Position numbers and translations under genes: made by a program | Part shown: positions 45,527 through 53,630 of the stretch, piece by piece | How the letters are laid out: each line of letters starts with the position of its first letter | Position numbering within the stretch: position 1 is the stretch's first letter | Notes under the pieces: generated by a model | What the model was told of the DNA's origin: nothing | The model's input: the letters and a program-made list of their open reading frames with translations, nothing else | Databases searched by the model: none | Source: Tsuneonella flava | Lineage (GTDB): Bacteria; Pseudomonadota; Alphaproteobacteria; Sphingomonadales; Sphingomonadaceae | Direction: 5' to 3' | NCBI RefSeq assembly: GCF_002870965.1 | Contig: NZ_PHSO01000001.1 | Coordinates: 62,001-126,000 of the forward strand | DNA length: 64,000 nucleotides

Positions 45527-46432
45527 TCAGTTGTCGTTTTCGTGGCGCAGAAGGCGGATGTCCGGAACCGTGACAGGATTCACGGTCGAAGAGACTGCTG
45601 TCTCGCGATCAATCACACCGCGCAGCGGGATTGAGACTACCCTCTGACAGACGAGCGCGTGCGTCTTGGCTCGCGCCACGAGCGGATCGGCATCAAGCAC
45701 TTCCTCGATGTCGCCGAGAGCCAGCGTAGTTCCGTCGCGCAGCATCTCTTCTACGCGGCACTTTGCGGCTGGATCGATCTGGGTGAACCGGTCTCCGAAA
45801 GCCCGATCGACATTGAGCCGATAGCGGTCCGATCCCCTCAGTTGGAAGCCCGTATGCCGTTCTAAGGCCACGCACGCCGATTCGAAGCCGACCTTCGCGT
45901 GCCGCATGACCGCTTCGTATTCGGGTGCGTCATAGTAGGATCTATCCGCCTTCAGTTCCCAAGCGTAGATTTGACCGGCATCGTCCACGGCGATGACGTC
46001 GGCGAGGTAGGAGGCTTGCTCGTCCTCTGCTTGCCAGGCGACGCGGGCGGTCTGCATGTCGAAATCGACCCAGCGCGGATTCGTCTCCAGTTCCTTCCAG
46101 GCGGCGAATTCGTTCGGCCCCGTCCCCGAGACCATGCGGCGCGTCTTCATGCTCAAGCCTGCGAACCGGAAATGCTTCCGGTTCACAAAGGCCATGCAGG
46201 GGCTCTGCTGCGTCTCGACGGAGAACGATGTGAAAGGATGCACGGCTTCGGACCGCCCCAGGTCGATCTCCACTGCGCACGAAGCATGGCTTGGATGGGA
46301 TCGCCGCTCCTCATGAATCAACCGCCGCCTGTCGCCGCAGCCGAGGGGGTCGGGAATGGAGAGCGTGAACTCACCATAGTCGCCTAAGTCATTGTCATTT
46401 GCCGGCTTGCCGATCTTGATACGCATACGCAC
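45527..46432 (-). CDS. tnsA: TnsA-family endonuclease
   Basis: A 301-residue restriction-endonuclease-fold protein that cleaves the 5' ends of the transposon, giving true cut-and-paste movement. The active site is seen as D145 (SYLADVIAVDD) and E159/K161 (YAWELKADRSYY), the D...ExK pattern, preceded by NEFAAWKELE. AAAGGAGGTG lies upstream of the ATG. It is the first gene of the operon. The direct repeats at 46442-46501 sit in its promoter. Confidence 0.82.
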   Translation of the reverse strand: MRMRIKIGKPANDNDLGDYGEFTLSIPDPLGCGDRRRLIHEERRSHPSHASCAVEIDLGRSEAVHPFTSFSVETQQSPCMAFVNRKHFRFAGLSMKTRRMVSGTGPNEFAAWKELETNPRWVDFDMQTARVAWQAEDEQASYLADVIAVDDAGQIYAWELKADRSYYDAPEYEAVMRHAKVGFESACVALERHTGFQLRGSDRYRLNVDRAFGDRFTQIDPAAKCRVEEMLRDGTTLALGDIEEVLDADPLVARAKTHALVCQRVVSIPLRGVIDRETAVSSTVNPVTVPDIRLLRHENDN

Positions 46433-46441
46433 CTCCTTTGT

Positions 46442-46501
46442 GCGTTGGCATTTAGAAACTGCGTTTCAGAAAGGCAAGAAGATTCGCATTGGCATGTAGA
46501 A
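46442..46501. repeat. Two 16-bp direct repeats, 44 bp apart, upstream of tnsA
   Basis: GCGTTGGCATTTAGAA (46442-46457) and GCATTGGCATGTAGAA (46486-46501) match at 14 of 16 positions and are 44 bp apart, about four helical turns. They may be TnsB-binding sites of a transposon end or operators shared by tnsA and the divergent gene at 46588. A related GCATTGGCAT occurs in inverse orientation at 57781-57790. Confidence 0.5.
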
Positions 46502-46587
46502 TTTTTCTGTTACCCGAGGGTTATGAATGCTGGACTGGTGTTGAAGTCGCCTTGGGGAAAACACTCTGGCGTGCGAGGGAAAATGGA

Positions 46588-47658
46588 ATGAATCCCGAAC
46601 CGTCGGCCTTGATGCCTTCAGCTCTACCCGACGCTGACGAAGAAGACTGGAAGCTCCTTTCCCCTCAGCGACGCGACTTGGCGCGGCGACGTATCGATGC
46701 GATCGAACGTTGGCGCGCAGGTGAACTCGGTATCGACGAGGCATGTCGATGCGCCGAGGTCAGCGTCAGTCGATTCTACAGGCTCGCGGCTGCTTGGCGC
46801 GATCATCCATCCCTCGGATCGCTCGCCGTGCGCCGCGGCTCAGGTGCCGCGGCACGGGCCAGACCATCCAAGGGAGATGTAGTGAATGCTCTCCAAGCCG
46901 TGGTCGCCAAGGTCTATCGTGCACATGCTGACGCATCGGTCTCGCAACTGACACGTCTTATGGTAGAGGCCGCTGGTGTGGAGCCGGGGTCGGCGCCGAG
47001 CCCGATGGTTCTCCGGCGGATCGTCGAAACTGAAATGCGACGCGTCAAAGCTACTGGAGAAGCCGGTCATGCTCTGCGGTTTGACTGTTCGGCTGTCAGC
47101 GCTCCGCAGGCGAATGGACGTCCTTGGATCGTGTTCGCGGTGCTCGATGTCGGAACCAGGATGATCCTGGGATGGCATGTGGCAGAGAACGCCGAGGCTA
47201 TTCACGGCTACCGTAAAGCAGCGCAGGATGCCCTTGCGAAACTCGGCGACCTTTCTCCCCCGGCCTGGGCGAGGCGATTGACCGAAGTCGAGATCAAGTC
47301 TGGCCTCGACAAGAAAGAGACTGCCAAGCTCGTTGAGCGCCTAGACGCCGCTATATCCGGCAACGTGCAGCACGCAGACAGCGATTCTCGCTTCGGTCGC
47401 TATTTCAAGAAGCTGGTGGGCGGCAAGCTCGGGCTTCTCACCCTGACACCGGCTCGCACCCTCAGCGGAGACGCCCTGCCTCCGAACGGCGATATGACTC
47501 CATGGTCGCGATCGGAGTTGGAAGCGCATCTCGCCCTCAAGGCGTGTGAACACAACGATGAAGTGCTACGGGATAAGAAGGCGATGACCTTAGATGGCCC
47601 CGGAGACATCCCAGCCGATGTTCTAACAATCCTGAGGATGGCCTCTGAACCGCAATAA
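46588..47658 (+). CDS. Integrase-fold HTH protein without full catalytic triad (copy 1)
   Basis: 356 residues, divergent from tnsA. An N-terminal HTH reads RRRIDAIERW...AEVSVSRFYRLAAAW (about 34-70), and a second helical region lies at about 95-150. An RNase-H-like start follows: LRFDCSAV with D166 in the place of the first catalytic Asp, and WIVFAVLDVGTRMILGWHV, as in TnsB-type transposases. I do not see matching second Asp or Glu motifs, so it is probably a DNA-binding protein derived from a transposase. The ATG at 46588 has GAGGGA upstream. It faces a similar gene at 47693-48637 tail-to-tail. Confidence 0.62.
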   Translation: MNPEPSALMPSALPDADEEDWKLLSPQRRDLARRRIDAIERWRAGELGIDEACRCAEVSVSRFYRLAAAWRDHPSLGSLAVRRGSGAAARARPSKGDVVNALQAVVAKVYRAHADASVSQLTRLMVEAAGVEPGSAPSPMVLRRIVETEMRRVKATGEAGHALRFDCSAVSAPQANGRPWIVFAVLDVGTRMILGWHVAENAEAIHGYRKAAQDALAKLGDLSPPAWARRLTEVEIKSGLDKKETAKLVERLDAAISGNVQHADSDSRFGRYFKKLVGGKLGLLTLTPARTLSGDALPPNGDMTPWSRSELEAHLALKACEHNDEVLRDKKAMTLDGPGDIPADVLTILRMASEPQ

Positions 47659-47692
47659 TCATATCGGAAGTCAGGCACTTTCCGACACTGGC

Positions 47693-48637
47693 TCACCCCG
47701 CTGAAAGATCGAAACCAGACTGACTGCACCCGCTGCGCTGATTATGATCGCTGATGGCCTCGTTGATGGTATCGAGCGCGAAGCTTTCGCTGATTGCTTC
47801 GTCCTGACGCGAAAGGTTGGCCACCGATGACGTCAAAGCGCTTCGGATCTGGAACACGACGCGGAGATCTGAAAGCATCCCACCGAAGGTCTCCGACATG
47901 ACACGCTGAAGGGAACGTGGATGGCTCTTCAGATCCTGGAGACCATGCCTGCCAAGCGACGGGCGAGCTGCCTTAACATCGTTTGGGCTCAGAAGGAGCG
48001 GCCTTGGCTCCGCACCGGCCGAACGCGCGCGAAACAGATCGTCGACCAAGTCTATTACCGACGGAGGCTGCTCGTGATCGAAGGATACCCGATGAGCCAG
48101 AATGGCCTTTTCCGGCAACGCGACTGCAACGAGGAGAAGCGGAAAGGTGTCAGGGTGCCCTTTCACTACCAATCGCGGCCACATGCGGCCAACGATGATC
48201 CGAGGAGCGCCGTATGCGTCTAACTCTTCAGAGTGCCGCTGGCGTATCCAATTGTAGATCGTAGCGCGCGATGGTGGCTTGATCCCAGCCTCATCACAGC
48301 GCTTTTCGATGATCGGTGCTACCTTGGTAAGTTGGGCAGGAAAGCCACCGGCCTCGATGGCTTCATCCGCGATCGCCTTGGCGCGTGGGTCGATCCCGTA
48401 ATCCCGGCTCGCCTTTCCCCGCTTAGCCACCACGAGCATTTTCGCGTCCCTGTGCTCGCACCATGCGTTCACAAGCCGCTGGAACTGGTAGCGCGTGAGT
48501 CCGATTGAGCGGGCGAGACGGATGGCGTCGCTGCCGCTTGGCGTCGGTAGGCTCAGATATGCTTCTATAGCGCCTATTCTGCGCTTGACCTCGGGCACGC
48601 GCGCCGGATCGATACCGGCGAAGTCTGGTTCGGGCAT
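47693..48637 (-). CDS. Integrase-fold HTH protein, degenerate (copy 2)
   Basis: 314 residues from the ATG at 48637, which has AGGAGTGG upstream. The layout matches the convergent gene at 46588. KRRIGAIEAYL and SIGLTRYQFQRLVNAW form the HTH, SRATIYNWIRQRH a second one, and PLLLVAVALPEKAILAHRV aligns with the RNase-H-like strand pair of copy 1. The first catalytic Asp is replaced (PRLVVKGH), so it should lack nuclease activity. The stop-to-stop gap to copy 1 is 34 bp. The function is unknown; a regulator of transposition or an accessory end-binding protein is possible. Confidence 0.6.
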   Translation of the reverse strand: MPEPDFAGIDPARVPEVKRRIGAIEAYLSLPTPSGSDAIRLARSIGLTRYQFQRLVNAWCEHRDAKMLVVAKRGKASRDYGIDPRAKAIADEAIEAGGFPAQLTKVAPIIEKRCDEAGIKPPSRATIYNWIRQRHSEELDAYGAPRIIVGRMWPRLVVKGHPDTFPLLLVAVALPEKAILAHRVSFDHEQPPSVIDLVDDLFRARSAGAEPRPLLLSPNDVKAARPSLGRHGLQDLKSHPRSLQRVMSETFGGMLSDLRVVFQIRSALTSSVANLSRQDEAISESFALDTINEAISDHNQRSGCSQSGFDLSAG

Positions 48638-48771
48638 TTTTCCACTCCTTGCTTTTGAAATTGCAGTCTCCCGTTCCGTTGGGTTTTCACCTCCCGTTGG
48701 GCGGCAGGCTTTCCCGTGCTTCGCGCGAGCGAGGGCGTTGAACGATGAGACGGGTGCGGTAAGAAGTTCGA

Positions 48772-49203
48772 ATGTCGGCACTTCTTCTCCTCGCGGCCGC
48801 GGTCGTGCCGGCCGGCGAGTCTTTCATCTGCACCCCAGAAGCCGTGTGGGACGGCGACGGGCCTGTATGGTGTGAAGAAGGCCCACGCATCCGGCTTGCT
48901 GGCATTGCTGCGCGCGAGCTCGACGGCTCCTGTTCCGCTGGTCACCCGTGCCCCGCAGCCGATGCGATGGTAGCGCGAAATGCTTTGGTCGAGTTGATCG
49001 GCCGACCCACCGGCGCCGGGCGCTACGGTCATGTCCTCGTGGCAGGTCCAGCGATGCGATGTGTTTCGACCGGTTCTGCGGGAGGCGACCGGACAGGCGC
49101 GTGGTGCACCTCGCCGAAGTCCGGTGACTTATCTTGCGCTATGGTCCGCGGAGGTTGGGCCGCGCGGTGGGACCGGTATTGGGGGCTGCACGAATGTCGC
49201 TAA
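48772..49203 (+). CDS. Exported SNase-like (thermonuclease-family) protein
   Basis: 143 residues with a short signal peptide (about 1-15). SNase-like features are GPRIRLAGIAARELDG (the Arg and Glu near the active site) and a C-terminal GWAARWDRYWGLHEC. There are many cysteines (FICTPE, VWCEEG, GSCSAGHPC, MRCVS, AWCTS, LSCAM, HEC), suggesting disulfides in the periplasm. Whether it is an active nuclease is uncertain because the third active-site Arg is not clear. It overlaps the Excalibur gene by 10 bp. Confidence 0.68.
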   Translation: MSALLLLAAAVVPAGESFICTPEAVWDGDGPVWCEEGPRIRLAGIAARELDGSCSAGHPCPAADAMVARNALVELIGRPTGAGRYGHVLVAGPAMRCVSTGSAGGDRTGAWCTSPKSGDLSCAMVRGGWAARWDRYWGLHECR

Positions 49204-49568
49204 GGGAATGGAATGATCGGCAAAGCGAAGAGCGCGGTTGGTTGATTAGGCTGGAGTTCGGGTTGGTCGCGACGCTTGTATTGGGATCATTGGTGATTGC
49301 AGTTGTGTCTCTCATCTGGGCGGCCTCTGCTTCGGCCCATCCCGGAGGTCTCGCGGCTGACGGTTGTCATAACGATCGCAAGAACGGAGGACGGCATTGC
49401 CATCGGGCCGCCGCAACGCGGACCGAGCCGCGTCAGGCGACGAGGGGTGAGGTCTATTACGCCAATTGCACGGCGGCACGCGCTGCAGGGGCCGCTCCTG
49501 TGCGGAGGGGGGATCCGGGCTACGCCCGCCATCTCGATCGCGATGGCGATGGAATTGGCTGTGAATAA
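49194..49568 (+). CDS. Membrane-anchored Excalibur calcium-binding domain protein
   Basis: 124 residues. One hydrophobic helix covers about 20-45. A Cys/His segment AHPGGLAADGCHNDRKNGG followed by HCH comes next. The C-terminal Excalibur motif is YYANCTAARAAG...DRDGDGIGCE, with DxDxDG as the Ca-binding loop and flanking cysteines. Such domains often accompany SNase proteins, as here. The start at 49194 lies inside the upstream gene's end, so the two are co-expressed. The role is unknown; envelope DNA processing is one idea. Confidence 0.72.
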   Translation: MSLREWNDRQSEERGWLIRLEFGLVATLVLGSLVIAVVSLIWAASASAHPGGLAADGCHNDRKNGGRHCHRAAATRTEPRQATRGEVYYANCTAARAAGAAPVRRGDPGYARHLDRDGDGIGCE

Positions 49569-49654
49569 CGCGGGATCGGCATGATAAAGATGAGGGCGGC
49601 CTCAATGGAGATGGGCATGATGCGCCAGCCGCCATCGAACGGAAGGGCTTGGCA

Positions 49655-51403
49655 ATGATCGAACCTGATACGCGGCTTGCGTTCTCGGTGGTTGAGAATC
49701 CCGGTGTCTACGCATTGCTCATCGGCTCGGGTGTTTCTCGGTCGGCTCAGATACCCACGGGCTGGGATATCACTCTCGACCTCGTGCGCAGGCTCGCCGC
49801 AGCCGAAGGCGTAACGGACGAACGGGATTGGGCCGCATGGTATAGATCGAGATTCAAGGCCGACCCTGGATACTCGTCCCTGCTCGATTCACTATCCCTG
49901 ACAGCAGCGGAACGTCGGTCCGTGCTCCACCACTATATTGAGCCCACCGCCGAGGATCTGAAGGAAGAACGACGCGTCCCCACCCCTGCGCACCATGCAA
50001 TCGCGAGACTGGTTCGCGATGGCTTCATACGCGTTCTGATCACGACGAACTTCGACCGTCTGATCGAGGGGGCACTGGTGGCGGTAGGCGTCGAGCCGGT
50101 GGTGATCTCGTCTGTCGATGATCTTGCCGGTGCCAGCCCCCTTACGCATAACCGCTGCACGCTGATCAAGCTGCACGGCGACTATCTCGACAATCGGATC
50201 CGCAACATCGATGACGAGCTCGGTTCGTATCCTGCTGAGTTCGATGCCCTGCTCGATCGAATCTTCGACGAACATGGGCTGGTCGTGGCAGGTTGGTCGG
50301 GTGAATGGGACCCTGCTCTACGGGCTGCGTTAACTCGGGCTCCAAACAGGCGCTATCCGCTTTGGTGGGCCATGCATGGCGAACCTTCGTCGGCGACGTC
50401 CGATGTGGTTGCGCTCAAGGCCGCCGGCACGATACCGATCGAGGATGCCGACCGGTTCTTCGTCAATCTCGCGGCTGCCGTCGAGACGCTAGCCGCGGCC
50501 CGCAGGCCATCTCCGGATACCATCGAACTCTTGCTCGCTACGACGAAGCGCAATCTTTCCGGCCCACAATACAGGATCGCTTTGGCCGATACGATAACTG
50601 ATCAGACCCAGCGCGTTGTCGCGCACCTTGTCGATGGGGAATTGGCCACCATCGATGGGCAGCCGACATGGGATCGACTCATGGAACGATGGCGGACCAT
50701 GGAGAGTATGGGGGAACCCCTTGCCCGCGTGGCGGGCCTGGCGGGTCGCTGGGGATCCGGCTCGGAATTTCCGTTGCTCGAGGACGCATTACGCGAACTC
50801 ATGGCGCGGGCTCCGCAGACTGGAAACTCCGCATTGGTAGGAGTCTCGACCTACCCTGCCTATCTGATCTTGCTGAGCTACGCATTGGGACTGGCTAAGG
50901 CTGGAAGGTGGGAAGAACTGCATCGCTGGTTGGACCTTAAGATCGCCCGCCGCGATCGCGAACCGCGGGATGCGATGTTCTCGCTCTTCATGTCATATTG
51001 GGACGGTGTCGAAGCCGAATGGTGGAAGCATTGGCCTGGCATGGAGCGGAGAAAGACGGCGTGGGCGGATCATCTCGTAGAAGTGGTCGTCCCATGGCAG
51101 CGGGATTTCGGGTTGATGGAGACGGCAGCGCTGGAAAATTACCATATGGTCGAACTGCTGGGCGGTTTTGTGGCGCTGGAAGGCCAATCCGCCGAGGACC
51201 TCGCCAAGCTGAGCGAGTTTACATGGATGCCTTTTGGTCAGACGATGTGGAACGGCTCTGCTAGGGAACGCACGCTGGCGAAGCTCGAAGCGCCCGGCCT
51301 TTTCGACGATCTGCTTGCCGCAGGGTTCAGCAATGGCTCCAAAGATCATTGGAACGGGGTAAAACGGAACATCGACCTGCTGGCTCGCCGTGTAGGGTTC
51401 TGA
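49655..51403 (+). CDS. SIR2-domain protein, probable anti-phage NADase
   Basis: 582 residues. The N-terminal SIR2-like domain has GSGVS (24-28), TTNFD with N132 and KLHGD with H174, the residues that support NAD hydrolysis in bacterial defence SIR2 proteins. The C-terminal ~300 residues are helical, Trp-rich and unassigned; they may sense infection. The ATG at 49655 follows GAAGGG. It lies between the SNase/Excalibur pair and a toxin-antitoxin pair and ~1.5 kb from the Qat operon, a defence-island setting. It is a single gene, without a partner that would mark a named system. Confidence 0.78.
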   Translation: MIEPDTRLAFSVVENPGVYALLIGSGVSRSAQIPTGWDITLDLVRRLAAAEGVTDERDWAAWYRSRFKADPGYSSLLDSLSLTAAERRSVLHHYIEPTAEDLKEERRVPTPAHHAIARLVRDGFIRVLITTNFDRLIEGALVAVGVEPVVISSVDDLAGASPLTHNRCTLIKLHGDYLDNRIRNIDDELGSYPAEFDALLDRIFDEHGLVVAGWSGEWDPALRAALTRAPNRRYPLWWAMHGEPSSATSDVVALKAAGTIPIEDADRFFVNLAAAVETLAAARRPSPDTIELLLATTKRNLSGPQYRIALADTITDQTQRVVAHLVDGELATIDGQPTWDRLMERWRTMESMGEPLARVAGLAGRWGSGSEFPLLEDALRELMARAPQTGNSALVGVSTYPAYLILLSYALGLAKAGRWEELHRWLDLKIARRDREPRDAMFSLFMSYWDGVEAEWWKHWPGMERRKTAWADHLVEVVVPWQRDFGLMETAALENYHMVELLGGFVALEGQSAEDLAKLSEFTWMPFGQTMWNGSARERTLAKLEAPGLFDDLLAAGFSNGSKDHWNGVKRNIDLLARRVGF

Positions 51404-51449
51404 CGAGGCGAACACAGGACTAGGTGCGAGCGCATCTGTGAATGCTCGG

Positions 51450-51863
51450 CTAGGCGGCTTCCCTGCTTCTACGCTCGACCTCTGTGTAATGGGCCTTGAT
51501 CTTGCCGGGCGTATGCTTTGAAATGGTGATGCCTCGGGTGACCCGCAGGAAATCCTGACCGTTCAGGTCCTCCCGCGGCACCAGCACGCGTTCCTCGACC
51601 CGTATGCGCAGGAGATCATGGCGTCCCAGTGCCGCGTGCCGATAGGCCACGTAGGAGGGGTGATGGACCGTGGAATGGGCACCGGCCCATAACTCGCATG
51701 TGCGGTCGTAGAAATCATTCCGGATCGAGCAGATCGGGACCAGCAATTGGCGCCCCTCTTCGTCGGGATCCGTGCAGATGATGTGGAGGTGTTTGCGCCA
51801 AGGATCGTTGGCAGGACCTGACGGCATTAGGAGGGTGCCACGCCTGAAGAGATTGGCTGCCAT
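51450..51863 (-). CDS. Putative toxin partner of the Panacea antitoxin
   Basis: 137 residues with no family I can name firmly. The N-terminal half FRRGTLLMPSGP...HLHIICTDP...LLVPICSIRND has the beta-strand spacing of small SH3-like MazF/PemK barrels; this is only a pattern impression. The C-terminus is basic (HTPGKIKAHYTEVERRSRE). Its ATG overlaps the stop of the Panacea gene by one base, the coupling typical of antitoxin-toxin pairs, with the antitoxin first. The assignment rests mainly on that arrangement. Confidence 0.58.
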   Translation of the reverse strand: MAANLFRRGTLLMPSGPANDPWRKHLHIICTDPDEEGRQLLVPICSIRNDFYDRTCELWAGAHSTVHHPSYVAYRHAALGRHDLLRIRVEERVLVPREDLNGQDFLRVTRGITISKHTPGKIKAHYTEVERRSREAA

Positions 51864-52429
51864 CAGTCGCCTCCGAGGATGTCGGCGAGCGAGCGGCGTT
51901 GTTCAATCTCAACGGCTGACCGGTCGGGCTCCGCCATTCCAACTTCCCGCATGATTCGGGCCAGGGGGATCGGCCGGCTGCTGTTCTTTGGATCGTGCCA
52001 TTCGGGCACGTTGCCGTCCTTGTGGGTCCACATGCTCAGCGCCATGGGTTCCATGAAGCCGACCTTGTCCCAGACGCCTGCGAGCGCTTCGATGTCCGCC
52101 TCGCTAAGCTCGTCCAGATCCTCTACGCTCACGCCTTCGCGAAGCCTCAGGGTGTTTTCGTGGCGGCTTTCGAGGAACGCCGACCATCCCTCTGGATCTT
52201 CACGCTCACCCTTCGCATAGGCGTAAGTGAGGTCGTTGACCGGTCCGAGCGGCAGCGCAACGCGAGGTTCGAGCAGGATCGGTTCGCCCCAGCGAGCGAT
52301 GCTTTCGCGATCGCCGAGGTAGACCAGCTTGATCGCTTTGATGAGATCGATGCTGCGCTTGCCGGTCCTGAGGGCGAAGTAGGCGATAACCTGCGCCGCC
52401 TTTCGCGGATTGTAATTCTTTGCCCCCAT
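51863..52429 (-). CDS. Panacea (SocA/DUF4065) domain antitoxin
   Basis: 188 residues. The N-terminal Panacea domain reads NYNPRKAAQVIAYFALR, then IDLIKAIKLVYLGDRESIARWG and PLGPVNDLTYAYAKG, a well-conserved pattern. Panacea proteins neutralise diverse toxins encoded beside them, acting as chaperone-like antitoxins. I start at the ATG at 52429 because GGGGAG lies just upstream; the frame is open to 52564 with weaker starts. It forms an operon with the 137-residue gene. Confidence 0.8.
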   Translation of the reverse strand: MGAKNYNPRKAAQVIAYFALRTGKRSIDLIKAIKLVYLGDRESIARWGEPILLEPRVALPLGPVNDLTYAYAKGEREDPEGWSAFLESRHENTLRLREGVSVEDLDELSEADIEALAGVWDKVGFMEPMALSMWTHKDGNVPEWHDPKNSSRPIPLARIMREVGMAEPDRSAVEIEQRRSLADILGGD

Positions 52430-52617
52430 GTCGCTCCCCGATCCGTAGGCCATGGTCAGTCGGCTAGACCCGAAGCGTAAACAAAGCATTAGACGGGCCG
52501 GCGACGCATGGCGCATGGCATTGAGCTCGCGGGCGATCACCTTGTATTTTTCCATCACGTTCACTCCTTCAGGTTTCTACCCCTTCGGAGGAAGCGCGAT
52601 GCGGAGCTGATTGAAAT

Positions 52618-52869
52618 TCACGCTGGCGTGAGAAACGATCTATGGTCAGGCACGCATTTGGTCAGGTTCATGTGCAGGCCGTCTTTCAACATCGGAACGG
52701 CGCGTTTCGCACCAAAAATATCATCCATGATGGGCTCACCGGTCGGACCGGTGGGAGCAACGTCGAATGGGGCGAATCCGTCAGCGACGACCAACACCTC
52801 GTCGGTTTGTAGGCGAAGTAGCGACGACAGCGGGTGAACGCGATTGCGAGTGAGCCGAAGCGTCTCGCG
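52618..52869 (-). pseudogene. Orphan open frame, possibly a truncated gene
   Basis: Between two stops on the minus strand lie 84 codons with protein-like composition, e.g. TDEVLVVADGFAPFDVAPTG and GEPIMDDIFGAKRAVPMLKD. No ATG with a ribosome site precedes it; the first usable start would be a GTG giving 59 residues. It sits just after qatD and may be the tail of a gene cut by insertion of the Qat cassette. The family is not recognised. The remaining 52430-52617 shows nothing else. Confidence 0.32.
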
Positions 52870-52880
52870 TCAGGTGTCGA

Positions 52881-53630
52881 TTACGCGGGAAATAGTGCCG
52901 GCTGAGCCTGAACTACTCTGCGCAGATTGTCCTCGACGAGTTTGCCCAATTGAATCCGATCGATACCCCGGACACTTTCCAGCCCTGCGAGGCAGTCGTA
53001 AGCCTGCCATGGCATGAGCGGATCATCGCCAACGCGCGTGAATGGTGCGTCGGTTTCCGTGAGGACCCGGTCCAGGGGCATCGCCGAAGCGAGCTCTCGT
53101 CCTCTTCCGGATCGAAGCATGGCCGGACCGATGGAGAACCAGCATCCCAGGCTAACGGCACGTTCCAATTCCCGCGTCGTCCCGCTGAACCAGTGCAGTA
53201 TGGGGGTCCCGGCTCCCGGGTGCAGATCCAGCGCATCCAGCACCCTTGAAGCGGCCCCTCGCGAATGGATGCTCATCAAGCGGCCGCCGAGGCGTGAGCA
53301 CTCGGAAAGGATCCTTTCGAACACCTTGACCTGCAGCTCTAGCGATTGCCGGTGCGCCGGGCTTCCGTCGAGCCCGATCTCGCCGACATATCGCGTTTCC
53401 GGTAGCAGGCCACAGAGGAGCGCTACTTCCTGATGGCGTTGTGCGACGACCTCGGGGTGGAGCCCGAGCGCGACCCGCACCCGCTTGCGATCACCGACGA
53501 GCTTCGTGGTGCCACGCCAAGCCTTGGGAGTGGTCGTTACGGCAAGCACATAGGTGCCTCTGGCATCGATGCCATCGAGCACTGCACTAGGGTCGGGATA
53601 GAGGTCGAGATGGCAGTGGAAATCGATCAT
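52881..53630 (-). CDS. qatD: QatD, TatD-family nuclease-like component of Qat defence
   Basis: A 249-residue TatD-type metallohydrolase. Metal ligands are visible: HCH at 5-7 (MIDFHCHLD), E in VGEIGLDG, His in MSIHSRGA and LHWFSGT, Asp in LTETDAPF. TatD proteins act as 3'-5' DNases or related hydrolases. In QatABCD it is the last gene and is needed for phage protection in the described E. coli system. Its ATG overlaps the qatC stop (ATGA). Confidence 0.9.
   Translation of the reverse strand: MIDFHCHLDLYPDPSAVLDGIDARGTYVLAVTTTPKAWRGTTKLVGDRKRVRVALGLHPEVVAQRHQEVALLCGLLPETRYVGEIGLDGSPAHRQSLELQVKVFERILSECSRLGGRLMSIHSRGAASRVLDALDLHPGAGTPILHWFSGTTRELERAVSLGCWFSIGPAMLRSGRGRELASAMPLDRVLTETDAPFTRVGDDPLMPWQAYDCLAGLESVRGIDRIQLGKLVEDNLRRVVQAQPALFPA

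Larger units (their letters stand above)
40362..46432 (-). mobile_element. Tn7-like transposition module tnsA-tnsB-tnsC-tniQ
   Basis: Four minus-strand genes in the Tn7 order make up a heteromeric transposase with TnsA-type cut-and-paste chemistry. tnsB, tnsC and tniQ overlap by ATGA. Direct repeats just upstream of tnsA could be TnsB sites. I could not find a convincing pair of terminal repeats, so the outer limits and the cargo are unresolved: accessory genes lie to the right and the uronate locus to the left. Confidence 0.82.

Noticed and set aside
44011-45573. 520-codon plus-strand open frame opposite tnsB
   Set aside because: tnsB has the DDE triad and operon overlap; the opposite frame has no motif.
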